A stretch of 64,000 nucleotides of DNA from Thereva unica. Lineage: Eukaryota > Arthropoda > Insecta > Diptera > Therevidae. The stretch spans positions 13,628,501 to 13,692,500 of the forward strand of contig OX465282.1 in the NCBI GenBank assembly GCA_949987705.1, in the 5' to 3' direction. Under the pieces are notes generated by a model that was not told where the DNA came from, did not search any database, and saw only the letters and a list, made by a program, of their open reading frames with translations. The translations under genes were made by a program, and so were the position numbers. Of this stretch, positions 1-10,440 are shown piece by piece; within the stretch, counting starts at the first letter, position 1, and every line of letters begins with the position of its first letter.

Positions 1-2888
1 CCTCGTGCTTGGGCACGGGTGACTACGTTGCATCTTTGGTTGTGGCCTCCTGGGGGAGGTTCCAGGGGTGCGTGGACTACTGCTTTGACAGTGGAAGTTT
101 GTTGAGCCTTAGTATCTTGCGGAATACGACTGAGGGCATCGGCATTAGTATTATATTTGCCGGGTTTGTATTCAATATTGTAATCGTATTCGGAAAGTTT
201 GTGGTGGAAGCGCACCAACCGGGTTGTAGGGTCTTTTACGTTGAACACTCCTTTCAACGGTTTGTGATCAGTATACACTGTGAATGTGCGACCTTGTAGG
301 TAGCACCTAAAATTTTTTACAGCCCAGACTATTGCTAAAAGCTCCTTCTCGATGGTGGAGTAATTACGTTCAGCCTTGTTCAGGGTTCGACTGGCGTAGG
401 CAATGGGTTGGTCTTTTCCAACTTCCCCTTGTGAAAGTACAGCCCCAAGGGCTTCACTACTGGCATCTGTAGTCAGATTAAAGGGTTTAGTGAAGTCGGG
501 GTAGATTAGTAGGGGGGGCTTGACCAGTGCTGCCTTGATTTGGTCGAAGGCTTCTTGGCATCTAGGGGTCCAAGAGAATTTTACGTCCTTACGGAGAAGG
601 TTGGTTAGAGGTCGGACGATTTTTGAGAAATCGGGAATAAATTTTCTATAGTAATTCGCGAGTCCGATGAAAGATTGGACCTGGCGTATAGTGCGTGGTT
701 CCGGGTATTCTTGGACGCACGCCGTCTTCTTGGGGTCTGGGAGCGCTCCTTTCTCTGAGCAGATGTGCCCTAGGTAGACTACCTCCTTTCGTAGGAATTG
801 GCACTTTTCGGACTGCAACTTGAGGTTATGCTCCCTTAGTTTGTCGAAAACCTTTCTGAGCTTCTGGTTGTGGTCTTCTAGGCTCTTACCATAGATGACT
901 ATATCATCTAGGTAGACGAACCATTCTAGGCCCTGAAGGCCGGTGAGTACGTAGTTCATTAGTCTTTGGAACGTAGCCGGGGCTCCTTTTAGCCCGAACG
1001 GCATACGTTTGAACTCGTAGTGCCCGTAATTAGTACTGAAGGCGGTTTTATCTTGATCCCTGGAATCGACCAGAACTTGGTGATAGCCGCTGGCTAGATC
1101 AAGAGTGGTGAAGTAACGTGAGTGTCCTAGCTGGTCTAAGATCTCTTCTATGCGTGGCAATGGGAAGGCGTCGCCAATTGTTTTTTCGTTAAGTTTACGA
1201 AAATCAACGACGACTCGCCACTTCTTCTCACCGTCGGCGCCTGCCTTCTTGGGAACTAGTAGGAGAGGGGAGTTCCATGGGCTTTTGCTAGGCTGTACTA
1301 TATCGTTTTCCAGCATTTCTTGTAGCTGATCATTTATTATCTGCCTCTGACTTTCTGGCAGTCGGTACATTTTTTGGTTTATGGGTGCCTGATCCCGTAT
1401 TAAAGGTATTTCGTGTTGGATGGCGGTTGTATGAGTGAGGAGATCGCCCTTCAGATGGAAAATATCGTGGTATTCGTAGCAGAGGTCGGTAATCGACTGT
1501 CTTTCCTCCGCGCTTAGGTTTTCGTCCAGATTCAACTCCTTTTTGATCTGTTCTAAGCGGGCTTCGAGGTCTTGTGAGACCTGGTATTCGGGGTTTGGAA
1601 ATGAATACCGGATGTTTTTAATTCTTGCCTCGGTCTTGCTCTTTGGGGTTTGCGTACCTAATCGTTTGCTTTTTAGAAGTTTAGAGGCAGGGGTGTATGG
1701 TGCCTTTGCTTGGGAAGTTGTTCCCTTTTTCTTTTTTATGGGTGAGGGTGATGGAGTTTGTTGGCCAACGTTGGGGCTCTTGTACTCGCAAGCACCGTTA
1801 GTTTGGTAGGAGCCTTGGGGGCTATCTTGGTCGGCGCACTTAGAGTTGCATGCGGACCATATCGTTATTAGATGATTGATTAGGAATAGAGCGACTGTGT
1901 TTAAGAACGTACGAATGACATTTAGACTGGGGATCTCAGAGGCATAAGTTTCAGGGGCCATGGGGGCCGAATCCATGGTGGATTGTTTTACTACGGTTGG
2001 CCGTGGTATCGCTTGAAGTGGTACTATTACATATTTACTGGTTGGGACCAGTGTTAGGTTAAGTGCGGATATGGACACTGGGATGTTGGTACTGTTAAGA
2101 ATGCTTACCGGAACTGTGTCCTTTCCCTTGGGTAAAAGGCTATTTGAGAGGAATACTCCGGGTTTTACTTCCTGAGACAGACAGACCATTTCTTCCTTTA
2201 GGTTTAGCGGCACTGCGATTATTTGTTGGGTACGGGCCGGCACTCGCGTCGCCAGTCCCAATTCTATCTTAGTCCGTATAGGTTCCCTTTGACTTTCGAT
2301 TTTGTCAGTCGACCTTTGGGTTTTGCAGTCAGCCTCCGAGTTAGGGGCCTTGGAGACAGTATGGGTTTCCATACTGTGCCTCACTTCGACTGCCCGTTCT
2401 TTGGGCGAATGTTCGTCGAATGTCAATGGAACGCTAAATTCTTCAGGGTTTGTTATTGTGCGAGGGAACTTCAAACTTCGGTTAGGCCCCTCTACGTGGC
2501 AATTATCCGAGATGAAGTCGTACCCTAATAATCCATCGTTCAGAAAGTCTGGTGTATCCTCTACTACCTGGAAAGAGCTAGGGATTTTAGTGGGGAGGTC
2601 GAAATTTCCGTGACAGCTCCCTATGGTTTCTGTAGTTCCGGCAGGGGTTAGGAGGGTGCATTTTTCTTCCTGATTTATTTTGACCTGGGATTTAAGCCTA
2701 TTTTGTTTGATGACGCTTACCTCAGCGCCGGTGTCCACTACTAATTTGACTTTGCCTTTACGGCTGATATCTAAGGGTAAGGTAGCTAGTGGAAGTTTGA
2801 CTCGGGGCGACTGAGGTGTACCCTTGGGAGTGTGTAGACTTATTGTTGTCGGGCCAGGGAATTTTGGCTCGACGGCTCGTCGTTTCCC
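1..2888 (-). CDS. pol: Pol polyprotein (protease - reverse transcriptase - RNase H), Ty3/gypsy type, partial
   Basis: The reading frame is one base back from gag and stays open from the frameshift site to the window edge. Visible landmarks, in order, are: an aspartic protease motif LVVDTGAE (about 2745-2720); a long linker; RT motifs LLLVPKK and WRVVVDFRKLN (about 1270-1195), LDLASGYHQV (about 1120-1090), FKRMPFGLKGAPATFQRLM (about 1010-955) and the catalytic YLDDIV (914-897); then RNase H with TTDASSEALGAVLSQ (about 473-430), YTDHKPLKG (about 270-245) and NADALSR (about 140-118). I checked that the protease, RT and RNase H motifs share one frame. This layout is that of Ty3/gypsy elements of the gypsy/17.6/297 or mdg1 kind. 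No start codon is expected, because Pol would be made as a Gag-Pol fusion. The C-terminus, with integrase, lies outside the window. Confidence 0.9.
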
Positions 2889-4924
2889 TGCTGCTTTTCT
2901 TCCCACATTCTCTTCTGAGCGCACTCGCTCACTACGTGGCTACGGCGGCCACAAAAATCGCACTTTCGGCTTACCTGGTACACTCGTGGGGTTCTATTAC
3001 TAGGTGCGTTTGGATTGGGTTGGCCCGATCCGGGGCGAGGACTCCTTCTATTGTCATCAGCCCTACCCTGGGAGTTCATATAATTATTCGGCGGGTAATT
3101 TTGAGGTGGGGTGTTGTTGTAATTATTATAGGGATTTTGTAAGGGGGGCCCGTTCCTGACCATGGCTTGGTTACGTTCATACTTAAGTCGGCGACACTCT
3201 CTGACGTCGTGCCCATAATTTTGGCAGTGTGAACATAATGGAGTGTTTTTACGCTTCATACATTCGCTGTATGTGTGTCCCCGGCGTCGGCAGAAGGTGC
3301 AAGTTATGTTTGCGAGTGTTTGGGACTGTGTAGATCTGTTGGAAAAGGAACTAGGCTGAGGTACTCTTTCTTGTGTGAGTGGTAGTGTTTGGTTAACGAA
3401 GTGTTGTGTTGTCTGTGGTGCGGGCGTTGTTGACTGATAGATGGGGTATTGTTGTGGTGTTAAGGGCGGTGGTGACTGGTATATGGAGTGTTGTTGTTGT
3501 TGTATGAGCGGTGGTGGCAATGGAGTGTTAGCAGATGGGGCTGAGTTAGGGGGTATCTGCGATGCCGTGGGGGTGATTCCATGCGTGGGTGTCCAGCTTA
3601 TATTATTTTGGAAGGGAAGATTTTGTGAGAGGGGGATCCCAGAGGGCGGATTACTGGTTTCGGGCTGACTCATAGCGTACGTCGCGGGGGTTGTGCTAGG
3701 CTGCAAGTGCATGACTGTTAGTTGCAGGCGTTCCATATCTAATGCCTTTTGAATTAATGTATCCAGTGTTTGATCTTCTAAGGTAAGAAGGTATTGGCAG
3801 AGGTAGGGGTTATTGACCCCGCTTTTAAGAGCATCTTTTGCAAAGTCATTAAGCTGCGCCTGTACTGTTTGGACACTTGCGGCACCGTACTTGGTGGTGG
3901 CCGCCTCTTTGCAAGATTGTAACATCTGCTTAATTCGAGCCGTGAAGGCTATCAGTGTCTCTAAAGGATACTGCCGCAGAGTGATTAGTTTGTTTACCAG
4001 TTCCTGGTAGGTTTCTCTGGGCAGGTATGTTTGATTAAGTAATTTTTCAGCCTCTTCGAATGTGGCTGGTTGAGTGGAGGCTCTTAATTGGTAAGCTTCG
4101 CCTCGTAGCCTCGTGGGATAGATCTGTAAAAAGGCTGGTTTGTCTGTGTCGTTCAGACACTGAACCACGCGGTGACAACATCCCAAAAACGTTTGTAGAT
4201 CTATCACTATATTGGGGGATTGACCGCCTGAGAAAATAGGAACTAATTCGGAAGTGAGACGGGCGACTTTTGTATAATCCGCCATTTTGAGGGGCTTTAT
4301 ATTTTTATAGGCGGGATCTTCTAAGGTAAGCTCCTTTTCGGAGTCTGAAAATGATACACTAACCCAATTAAGTAGCACTTCGGCCTTACTTGGGTCCCTG
4401 ACGCTACTCGCAGAATTATCTAATTCCTGCCTACTTAAATTTTGAGGATCTTCTATTTCCTTACTTTCTAGGGGGTTTAGGCCCGGGAATTCTTTAAAAT
4501 CCTGGATCTCCTGTACGAACTTCTTGGTAGCTTCTCTAAATTGATCTATCTGGGCGAGTCTTTGCCCGTGGCTCTTAGCTACCTGTTTATTGAGTAAGTC
4601 GTACTGGGGGATCGAAGATTTTTTGCCTTCCCTGGCTTCTTTATACAAATGGTCTAAATAGGCTTGTAGACTTACTTGACTAGGTCCTGTTCTTATTCGC
4701 CCGCTGCGTAGTCTGCTTGGTGATAACGGTGCAGTGAGTGGTGTTGTGGATGTGCCTGGTGTGGCAATGGGCACCTGTAGGGCTGCTACTGTTGATTGTA
4801 GTTCAGGAACTGTTGATTGTAGTGCTGGGGTAGAAGTAGCTGGAATTACGCCTGTGGTTAACGATGGCGTTTCTGGATCGCTGGAGCTGGAATCGTTGAG
4901 TGGATTTTCGCTGTCCGACATCAA
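2840..4924 (-). CDS. gag: Gag polyprotein of the Ty3/gypsy element, three CCHC zinc knuckles
   Basis: This 694-residue ORF starts at the first ATG after the leader. The N-terminal 100 residues are rich in Ser/Thr/Pro. Residues of about 200-420 form a capsid-like helical domain (FLQIYPTRLRGEAYQL, LITLRQYPLETLIAFTARIKQ). A long Pro/Gln-rich linker follows. Three CX2CX4HX4C knuckles then appear at residues 542-555, 564-577 and 655-668 (CTFCRRRGHTYSEC, CSHCQNYGHDVREC, CDFCGRRSHVVSEC), which would bind nucleic acid. It overlaps pol by about 49 nt. It would form the cytoplasmic retrotransposon particle. The third knuckle, separated by about 75 residues from the other two, is uncommon among gypsy Gags. 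Confidence 0.9.
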   Translation of the reverse strand: MMSDSENPLNDSSSSDPETPSLTTGVIPATSTPALQSTVPELQSTVAALQVPIATPGTSTTPLTAPLSPSRLRSGRIRTGPSQVSLQAYLDHLYKEAREGKKSSIPQYDLLNKQVAKSHGQRLAQIDQFREATKKFVQEIQDFKEFPGLNPLESKEIEDPQNLSRQELDNSASSVRDPSKAEVLLNWVSVSFSDSEKELTLEDPAYKNIKPLKMADYTKVARLTSELVPIFSGGQSPNIVIDLQTFLGCCHRVVQCLNDTDKPAFLQIYPTRLRGEAYQLRASTQPATFEEAEKLLNQTYLPRETYQELVNKLITLRQYPLETLIAFTARIKQMLQSCKEAATTKYGAASVQTVQAQLNDFAKDALKSGVNNPYLCQYLLTLEDQTLDTLIQKALDMERLQLTVMHLQPSTTPATYAMSQPETSNPPSGIPLSQNLPFQNNISWTPTHGITPTASQIPPNSAPSANTPLPPPLIQQQQHSIYQSPPPLTPQQYPIYQSTTPAPQTTQHFVNQTLPLTQERVPQPSSFSNRSTQSQTLANITCTFCRRRGHTYSECMKRKNTPLCSHCQNYGHDVRECRRLKYERNQAMVRNGPPLQNPYNNYNNTPPQNYPPNNYMNSQGRADDNRRSPRPGSGQPNPNAPSNRTPRVYQVSRKCDFCGRRSHVVSECAQKRMWEEKQQGNDEPSSQNSLARQQ
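2882..2888 (-). promoter_or_regulatory. programmed -1 ribosomal frameshift site GGGAAAC (gag to pol)
   Basis: On the minus strand the heptamer is in the gag frame as G GGA AAC, matching the X XXY YYZ rule for -1 slippage. The -1 frame is open from here through the gag stop (2842-2840) into the protease. I did not establish a downstream pseudoknot or stem. Confidence 0.75.
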
Positions 4925-4929
4925 CTATT

Positions 4930-4956
4930 GGGCAGGGATGAAGCCCGCGTAAGTCC
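4930..4956. repeat. 27-bp direct repeat, copy 1, at gag start/leader
   Basis: This sequence recurs at 5236-5262 with one mismatch (core GGGCAGGGATGAAGCCCGCG on the plus strand). It lies immediately upstream of the gag ATG, so the two copies bracket most of the leader. Possible roles are RNA dimerisation or packaging, or it may be a simple duplication. The role is inferred only. Confidence 0.9.
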
Positions 4957-5235
4957 CTCGATGAAATTACAATGGGGGTGAGCGCGTGCCCGCCTGGAGC
5001 AGAGGCACCGTGGATGAACACCCCCGAGCGAAGATTTTAGAAAAGCTAAAGGCCTTTAGCTTACTGGCCTCACTTTAATTCACTTTAATTACAGGTTAGT
5101 AATGTTGAAGGGCTAATAGTCGAAGCCCTTGATGATTTTAACGTTGATTCTTGATGATTTAACTTGGGATTCCCACGTCGGGGGAGCGTCTATAGTTAAA
5201 ACGTCCCCTTGTTGGTTCTTAACGAACTTTATCCT

Positions 5236-5262
5236 GGGCAGGGATGAAGCCCGCGTTAGTCC
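5236..5262. repeat. 27-bp direct repeat, copy 2, in the leader
   Basis: Second copy of the repeat found at 4930-4956, 306 bp away. The 21-base core is identical. Confidence 0.9.
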
Positions 5263-5458
5263 ACCGGTGGCACCTTTGGGTGCGTTGCAGGGCAGGGAGG
5301 TTTCTACCACCTATAGTTGTAACTGCCCTGTTCGTTGTTCGCATAGGATCCGGGGTCAGTGCCTCTTTGATCTCGTGCCCTCAGAACTAGGCTCGGTCCT
5401 GAGTTTAAGGGTTAGGGTGCCAATACCCAGCACTTGATCAAATGATAGGCTCGCTCGG

Positions 5459-5476
5459 ATCCTACCGGCTGCGCCA
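5459..5476 (-). other. primer binding site (PBS) of the LTR element
   Basis: On the minus strand, TGGCGCAGCCGGTAGGAT begins four T residues after the LTR end. TGG is the complement of a tRNA CCA tail, and the rest would pair with an acceptor/T-arm ending in CTGCG-CCA. TGGCGCAG is the style used by 17.6/297-like elements (tRNA-Ser), but I cannot name the tRNA with certainty. Confidence 0.7.
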
Positions 5477-5480
5477 AAAA

Positions 5481-6455
5481 TGTTATATATTAAAAAAACT
5501 CACTTTTATATTTATTTTTTGAGCGATGATTTATTTATTATTTTAACAGGAATGTTATCCCTATGCTTCAACTATGCAACTCATTATTTTTTATATCCAA
5601 TATGAAAAAGCGTTGTTTTCTAATATTTCTTTCTATTTTTACACATTTTTTAATTATATTTTTATTTGCAAAATCACATTTTTGTCCTTAAAATTTAAAA
5701 CTCAAGATTTCTCTTTGCCCGACACCGGTTTAAATCAAAACAATACTCGCCGCGAATGATGGCTCAAACAACACTTTTAGAACATTCAAATTAGTTCGGA
5801 AACTAAAAATCGCCCGCCGTCGGTTATGGTTTAGACAACAACTTTATTCAAAAACAAGAACCGTCCGCCGCCCGTTAAGGTTAGATCAACACTTTTAATT
5901 TTTAATACGCCGATTCAAGTTAAGACGCGATCCGCCGCCGGTTAAAGTTAGAACAATACTTTTTAATATTCGGGACAACGCCCGCCGCCGATCGTAGTTC
6001 AAACAACACTTAATCCAATTATTAATTTTTACCGTTACCGGCCCTGGCGTGGTTTGGAAAAAAGGAAAAACTATTCCCACGCCGCAAGGAAAAAGCTGCC
6101 GATCTCGGCAGAAAACAGATTTTCTTACCGCCCGAATGTGCAGCAAGCAGACAGATTCGAGCTGAAACCTGACACCTGATTCTGATAAGAATAATTTTTA
6201 TGTTGATCCACTGGGTTTATCACCGTGGATTTCTAAGAAATTATTATGTGCAATATTGCATTTGAATTTCCCGTGTGATAATTTTTTATGAAAGTTAAAA
6301 ATTTGAAATAAATATGATCGGGTAATTTTTTATAAATGTTAGGGATTTATGAATTTAGAAGAATAAAATATGACCGGGTAGGAATTTATACTTTTGAACA
6401 GTAATGATTATTAAAATTTAGAATCGATTTTTTAGGCGGGTTTTTGTTTATAACA
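5481..6455 (-). mobile_element. 5' LTR of the Ty3/gypsy element (about 975 bp)
   Basis: The boundaries come from the inverted termini TGTTATA at 5481 and TATAACA ending at 6455, and from the PBS four bases inside. The LTR would carry promoter and polyadenylation signals. An AT-rich left half is followed by a GC-punctuated tandem repeat (5745-6015). The second LTR is outside the window, so the ends could not be checked by LTR-LTR comparison. Confidence 0.7.
5745..6015. repeat. about five degenerate 54-62 bp tandem units inside the LTR
   Basis: Each unit has a GC-rich core with CCGCCG (near 5748, 5811, 5869, 5930 and 5982), then a GGTTA-like stretch, then an (A)ACAACACTTTTAA-like block. The spacing is about 54-62 bp. 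Such arrays in LTRs often act as repeated protein-binding sites; that role is inferred here. Confidence 0.75.
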
Positions 6456-7492
6456 GGGGACACACTACTGGAATAAGCTTTCGCTTGTACAATGACAACA
6501 CAACCAAGTCTGGATTGGGAGTTTTAAGCACGGCGCGGCGATTGTATAACAGCAAAAATTGTACATTGCTGAGCGCTGACACCAATTACTCTCCTCTCGA
6601 CGATTTGCCCCCTTTAACTCCCCCTTCCCTTTCAACTACATCACTACACCACGTAACCATATGAAAGCTTCGAAGTTTCATACTAATTGTAATAGTGTGT
6701 AGAGAACTCCAACCAGTCTCCCTTCACCCTGTTCTTCCACCAATGGACATGCTCTATTGTCTGTGATGTACTAGTGGTGCACATACACTGCTATATTATA
6801 CCCCGTCGTCTGAGGAATATTGCTGATAGTTTGTGTATCTAACCCCCTCTGACTCCTTGTCGTAAATGTTTTCCCTGCTGTCGACCAAATTATGTGGGTT
6901 ATACAATTATCATAGCCTGGTCTTGTTGGGGAGCATTGACCGCCCTGATCCATGGCCTAGTTTGTAGGAAATAGTTTGGAGCGTGTATAAATTTTTGCTT
7001 TTAGCAAAAATGCTTTGGTTTTATTTTTTTTTATTTTTTATTTCGTACTCACTTCTCTATAAATCCGACCATTTGGTTACACTTGATTTTGCTGCTGCTG
7101 CGGGCGATTGTGTTGTTTTGCTGGACACGATGGTTGCCCGCCCGCTTTTAGCTGTTAAGCAATTGAACGAGTGAACTGTGAACATGAATTACTTTTGCAG
7201 AAAAAATTGTGACTAGCATTTATTTTTTTTTATTTTTTGCTATTTGCATTTTTCAAATAAGAAATAAAAAATACGATGTGATTTTTTAGTTTGTTTCCTT
7301 TAAGAAATTCGTTTAACAAACTTTCCATTTTTATTTTTTGTTAACGTTTAAGAAGATTCAATTAAGAATTTTCAATATTTTTTTTGATTAAAAAAACAAG
7401 CAAAATTGATGAGGCCTTATTACTTTCAATTTAGAGAATTTTTTTAATCCAGAAAAGTGCTAAAAAAATGCGTGAGTGTGAAAGCAAGGACT
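6456..7492. other. non-coding DNA flanking the LTR element
   Basis: No gene or recognisable transposon was seen. The segment becomes strongly AT-rich after about 7000. The base run GGGG directly after the LTR is the candidate side of a target-site duplication, but the partner is outside the window. Confidence 0.4.
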
Positions 7493-7665
7493 TACGCTCT
7501 TTTATTTTATTTCATAACCCCAAAACAATTGTTTTAATTTTGTAAGCACTAACAATAATAAACACACAATCCTTCAAGCTACATTAAACACTTTTTTTTA
7601 TAAAAGATATGTGTTGTTTGAAAACAATTCAGCGCGCTGAATAAGACATTTTCATGATTTAAACC
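7493..7665. repeat. diverged direct repeat, copy 1, with 16-bp palindrome
   Basis: About 170 bp recur 360 bp downstream at 7853-8023. Shared landmarks in order are TACGCTC, TTTGTAAGCACTAA, AAGCTACATT/AGGCTACATT, TGTGTTGTTT and a 20-base identical block around the perfect palindrome ATTCAGCGCGCTGAAT (7627-7642). Confidence 0.8.
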
Positions 7666-7852
7666 TGATAACAGTACTGGAAATAAATTAAAACGTTTTC
7701 TAATGTGTGCTTAGAACTCGTAAGCAATGGACAGAATCTGTTATTCCTTGAAATGACCGGTCGGCTATATTTTTAATATAAAAAAATAAGCTTATGATCA
7801 CTTTTAATTCTACAAAAAGATCAATAATTCGAATTCCAAAATTGTTTATTGT

Positions 7853-8023
7853 CTACGCTCTCTGATTTTATTCCATAACGTCAAAACAGTTAATTTACTT
7901 TTGTAAGCACTAATAATGTTCAAAACATAACCCTTTAGGCTACATTTAATACTTTTTTTATATAGGTTGTGTTGTTTCAATGCAATTCAGCGCGCTGAAT
8001 AACAACTTTTTCATGATTATTAT
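7853..8023. repeat. diverged direct repeat, copy 2, with 16-bp palindrome
   Basis: Partner of 7493-7665. The palindrome is at 7985-8000. The palindrome block is fully conserved while the surrounding AT-rich sequence has drifted. Confidence 0.8.
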
Positions 8024-8745
8024 AACCCCAAATTTGTATTGGGAATAATATACATCGCTTTTGAAAATCGGAGTTATCAGTTGTCAGCCGCTGAAGATGA
8101 GTTTTTGGACGCCGAATCTTTCTGTAGTGCTATACAAGACTCGGACAGTGCGTGCTCTGTTATTTTCGGAGCTGCAGCTATTGCTCAAGGTTTCCTACAG
8201 ATCAAGCTTGACAAATCTTCGATTGTTACCCAAGGAAAGGTCCCTGGAAAAGCTATGACAAAGAACCTATAAAAACTGAGTTGAAAAAAGAAAGAGGAAA
8301 CCCCAGATCAGAAGAGATCCGAAATAGGCAAAGGTCCCGCTCTACCCGCCTTAAGCCAAATGTAAAGCAGTGTCAACCTAAGCTTCATCTCCAAGTATAT
8401 GGTCAACCAGCTCCTTGTAGCTGAGCAATTGGGACAGCTGCAGAAGGTGATCACTGGATCTGGTCATTGAAAAAGCACATGGCGAAGTTAAACTGGCTCT
8501 CGAGGGAAGTTTCATAAGAACGAGCTCACTGCTGCTTGTCTGGTACAACCTTGACATGGCAGAATGGGTGGGAGTAACGTCTTCGAAATCACGGATAAAA
8601 GCTCTCTTGATATTATTCTGGTGGAAGAGCACTCATGTGATTCGAGGGCGCACAAAACTCGGTTTCCGACAACGGCAGGTAGAGAGTGGTTAATGATAAA
8701 AATTCTTTTCTTGGTGGTGGAAAGTCTGAAGGAAAAAAATTACTG
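8024..8745. other. unassigned segment, probably old transposon debris
   Basis: It has higher GC than the flanking AT-rich DNA and a few short open stretches (for example 8039-8272 plus), but no recognisable motif. I do not call a gene here. Confidence 0.35.
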
Positions 8746-9209
8746 GGGGCCTCGGTAGTCTAGGGGTAAGGCGCCTGACTGCTATCCCAGAGGTCCCGGG
8801 TTCGAATCCCGGCCAGCCCACGGCCCTTCACCTTTTCCACTTTCCCACCTACATAACTTTCCTGCTTTCTTCTTCCCTCTTTACATTCCTGATTCCTCCT
8901 GTCATAGCCTTCCCTGCTCCACCAAGCGCATTTCATCGATTGGTTGATGAGATTCAACTCGTTTCAGGAGGCGTAACACTCCAGCGAGTTGTTCTCGATG
9001 TCCTGATGTCAGAGTCGCGAAATGGTTGAGAGTAGGTGGAATAAAAAATATCGCGGCTAGGTTGTGACAGTTCCTACCTTCTCTTCTCTCTCTCTCTTCT
9101 TTCTATCTTCCGGCTAGAGCTGCTGTTCGACATTGAATACGAAACAATAGATTGTTGACAGTACAAAGGGACTTTCCCTAAGCCTCTAGTCTGTCATATA
9201 AAAAAAAAT
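8746..9209 (+). mobile_element. tRNA-derived SINE, copy 1 (full length, about 464 bp)
   Basis: The 5' head of about 75 bp is tRNA-like, with an A-box (GGTAGTCTAGGGGTAAGGCG) and a B-box GGTTCGAATCC at 8799-8809, the two parts of an internal Pol III promoter. Only the outer acceptor pairs could form, so it is not a working tRNA. A body of about 300 bp follows. The tail (GACATTG..., ACAAAGGGAC..., CTAGTCTGTCATA) and A-run match the 3' end of the LINE at 57.2-59.3 kb. Sister copies are at 15541 and 44542. Confidence 0.85.
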
Positions 9210-10440
9210 AGAGTCTCCCGCATATCAGGTTGATCTTGAATGATCCTCTCAAGAGGCAGCCACAAATGCAGAGATCTTTGGGTGACGGGCGGGCTTTAGG
9301 GTGTGTAATGGCACCTCCAAGTGCTTCCTGGAGCACTAAGGGCTGCAGAAATGCTGGCAAGGGGTTATCTGATTACGGAAACGTGCCAATTGTACCAACC
9401 CTGGGACCATCTGGCGACATTCCAAAAACGGCCTCCGAAGCTGTAGCAAGGAACACGGTGTCGAGGCGTATAGTGGGGCAAGGTAATAACACTCCTTGAG
9501 ACGATGCGAGGGACAAACCAGTGTCCATTAAGGCTAAAGACAGTTGAACAAATGGTCATAGATATGCTACCGGGCTTATCAAACGCTCCTCAATAAAAAA
9601 TTGAGTGACGTAAGTCCACTCCAAGTCAATCTGCATCATGCCTCCTGTCGTGGAAAAGCATGCTACCCTTGCATCAGGAGCCTTGGGTAACTAATGGCAG
9701 TTTTCATTACCGGAGCTAAGTGCACTTGTCCCACAGTTGCGATGACGGCAATCATAAAATTGACTAAATTGCACATTTCTGTAAGAAAACCCGCCGCACT
9801 ATAAGTGCCTTGAGACTTCAGATCTCATTGAACTGGCCCTATATAGTCAAAGGACACATAGATATCCTCAACGGTATCTCAAGTTCAACGGTTGGTGAAG
9901 TGCGATTCCAAAGTAAATTCAGGGCCATTATTCAGGATCGCTCTGAATGAAAGGAACTTTTCTTTCCAGGGGGTCCAAGAAATCTGCACTGGTTTAGCGA
10001 CAAGAACATGTTACAGGGGCTGGTTTCGCAGGACCTAACTGGAAGTTCTCGATTGCAATAGGAAGGTGACTCTTTGTTTTCAAGACTGAAAAACATGGCA
10101 TTAAGATATGCGCCAGGAGCAAGCTTCAGAAATGTTCGAAAGGTACCAAAATGGTATTTTTTCGCACTCTAAGAACAGATCAAAGTTTTCTTCCAAAGTA
10201 GTTGCAGGGTGCTTTGACGTACTCCAGAGCCTGGCCAGTAAAAAAGGGATCTCGCTGTGCTGAGTAACCGGGCACTGGGGCATCAAGAACAATGAGATTA
10301 CGGGCAAACGGATGGATGGACCCCCTCCATGATAGAGGACTAGGTTAAGGGACTGAATCTGACTTTTTAAGAATTAGTTTCAGTAAAAATAAAACTCGCT
10401 CGGTCCTATTCTGCTATAGGCACGCCCGCACAGACTTAAA
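9210..10440 (+). pseudogene. degenerate R1/LOA/I-like LINE ORF2 remnants (RT C-terminal part and RNase H)
   Basis: Broken coding fragments read on the plus strand. A stretch at about 9780-9960 (KCLETSDLIELALYSQRTH) also occurs at 49.75-49.93 kb. At about 10140-10320 the product resembles LINE RNase H, ending in a VTGHWGIKNNEITGKRMD-like block comparable to the common WVPGHSGIKGNEEAD. Frames are interrupted by several stops, so no function is expected. Confidence 0.6.

Larger units (their letters stand above)
1..6455 (-). mobile_element. Ty3/gypsy LTR retrotransposon, 5' part (3' part outside window)
   Basis: Read on the minus strand from 6455 down, the element has an LTR (6455-5481), a primer binding site, a leader of about 550 nt, gag (4924-2840) and pol (protease, RT, RNase H), which runs off the left edge. 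Integrase, any third ORF and the 3' LTR are not in the window. Gag and the visible part of pol appear free of stop codons. Their frames differ by -1 with a canonical slippery heptamer in the overlap, so this copy may be fairly young. It lies in the same orientation as the presumed Eip75B host gene. Confidence 0.9.

Noticed and set aside
9..2613. Several plus-strand open frames of 60-103 residues across 9-2613
   Set aside because: They are antisense shadows of the gypsy-type pol gene, which has clear motifs on the minus strand.
8746..8821. Functional tRNA gene
   Set aside because: The acceptor arms pair only at the outer positions, and the same head with the same 300-bp body recurs three times, so it is a SINE head.
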